Positions 63,964-64,000 of a DNA stretch of 64,000 bases are shown piece after piece. This DNA is from an uncultured Alphaproteobacteria bacterium. GTDB taxonomy: Bacteria; Pseudomonadota; Alphaproteobacteria; HIMB59. The notes below the pieces were generated by a model. It was not told the origin of the DNA, searched no databases, and saw only the letters and a list, made by a program, of their open reading frames with translations. Location: contig CABZNL010000001.1 of NCBI GenBank assembly GCA_902527045.1, positions 62,001 to 126,000 of the forward strand. Direction: 5' to 3'. A program made the translations under genes and the position numbers. The stretch's first letter is position 1. Each line of letters starts with the position of its first letter.

Positions 63964-64000
63964 ATGGCAGACAAAATTGATGGAAAAGCTTTCGCAGCGA
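63964..64000 (+). CDS. folD: Start of a FolD-like gene (methylenetetrahydrofolate dehydrogenase/cyclohydrolase), cut by window edge
   Basis: Only twelve codons are inside the window. They read MADKIDGKAFAA, like the FolD N-terminus (M-x-x-x-IDGKxxA). The ATG is preceded by GGGAG at good spacing. yggT upstream is the usual neighbour. The call is tentative because of the short length. Confidence 0.55.
   Translation, partial: MADKIDGKAFAA

Noticed and set aside
10-63990. Mobile element, prophage, restriction or other defence locus
   Set aside because: No transposase, integrase, phage structural, methylase or nuclease genes of these types were seen; genes are core or small hypotheticals.

Overview
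The window looks like a core stretch of a streamlined, strongly AT-rich marine alphaproteobacterium. Alphaproteobacterial markers are a GcrA cell-cycle regulator, the run ffh-rpsP-rimM-trmD-rplS-leuC-leuD-leuB-asd, the helicase / FdxA / CarD cassette, a TIGR02300-type acidic zinc-ribbon protein next to rpmF, and TRAP transporter genes. Gene spacing is very tight, with many 1-8 base overlaps and convergent stop codons that touch. I see no insertion sequence, integrase, prophage or CRISPR array. A SAR11-like or AEGEAN-169/HIMB59-like organism would fit, but the sequence alone does not settle it.

Layout. 1-5.2 kb: 3' end of a SprT-like metallopeptidase gene, gpsA, then glpD-glpK-LysR (glycerol and glycerol-3-phosphate use). 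5.3-16.1 kb: TCA cycle, with acnA (+, broken into two frames at an A8 run) facing a long minus-strand operon sdhC-sdhD-sdhA-sdhB-mdh-sucA-sucB. 16.4-19.5 kb: a TakP-like TRAP transporter for an organic (2-oxo) acid. 19.5-23.8 kb: EamA exporter, thiolase, acetoacetyl-CoA synthetase and a YbgC-type thioesterase. 23.9-29.4 kb: the least core-like part, with small hypotheticals, tRNA-Arg(TCG), a secreted EF-hand protein, a degenerate copy of the tRNA 3' end, a nucleosidase, a tandem PAP2 protein with a GT-C-like membrane protein, and a non-coding stretch with stacked hairpins. 29.4-33.8 kb: aminotransferase, quinone reductase, heat-shock hsp20, sodB, pyridoxal-kinase-like gene. 33.8-41.8 kb: asd-leuBDC and the ribosomal/SRP cluster. 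41.9-47.9 kb: dapF, mtaB, ftsY, yciB, pgk, gcrA, tRNA-Arg(CCT), recX, rpmF. 48-52.8 kb: TIGR02300 protein, CarD, ferredoxin, TerB-like protein, SUV3-like helicase, and a lysine-rich histone-H1-like protein. 52.9-58.0 kb: cytochrome c maturation operon ccmABCDEFGH. 58.1-64 kb: polar amino-acid ABC transporter with a FAD oxidoreductase, two bactofilins, the transporter ATPase, yggT and the start of folD.

How the genes work together. Glycerol-3-phosphate, organic acids, amino acids and acetoacetate are taken up or activated and feed an oxidative TCA cycle; the ccm genes mature the c-type cytochromes of the respiratory chain. Biosynthetic genes (leucine, lysine/threonine precursors) and translation/secretion genes share operons in usual alphaproteobacterial order. 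sucC, sucD and lpd are not beside sucAB here.

I did not find a clear-cut new defence or mobile system. The observations most worth a second look are: the aconitase frameshift at an A8 run; an oxoglutarate dehydrogenase E2 without a recognisable peripheral subunit-binding domain; a CarD regulator with a ~74-residue lysine-rich N-terminal tail near a stand-alone H1-like protein; acidic disordered tails on ribosomal proteins S16, L19 and L32; the tRNA-Arg 3'-end remnant; and a hairpin-rich leader with an overlooked 41-codon ORF before the aminotransferase gene. All functions are assigned by reading translated motifs; no database search was run.
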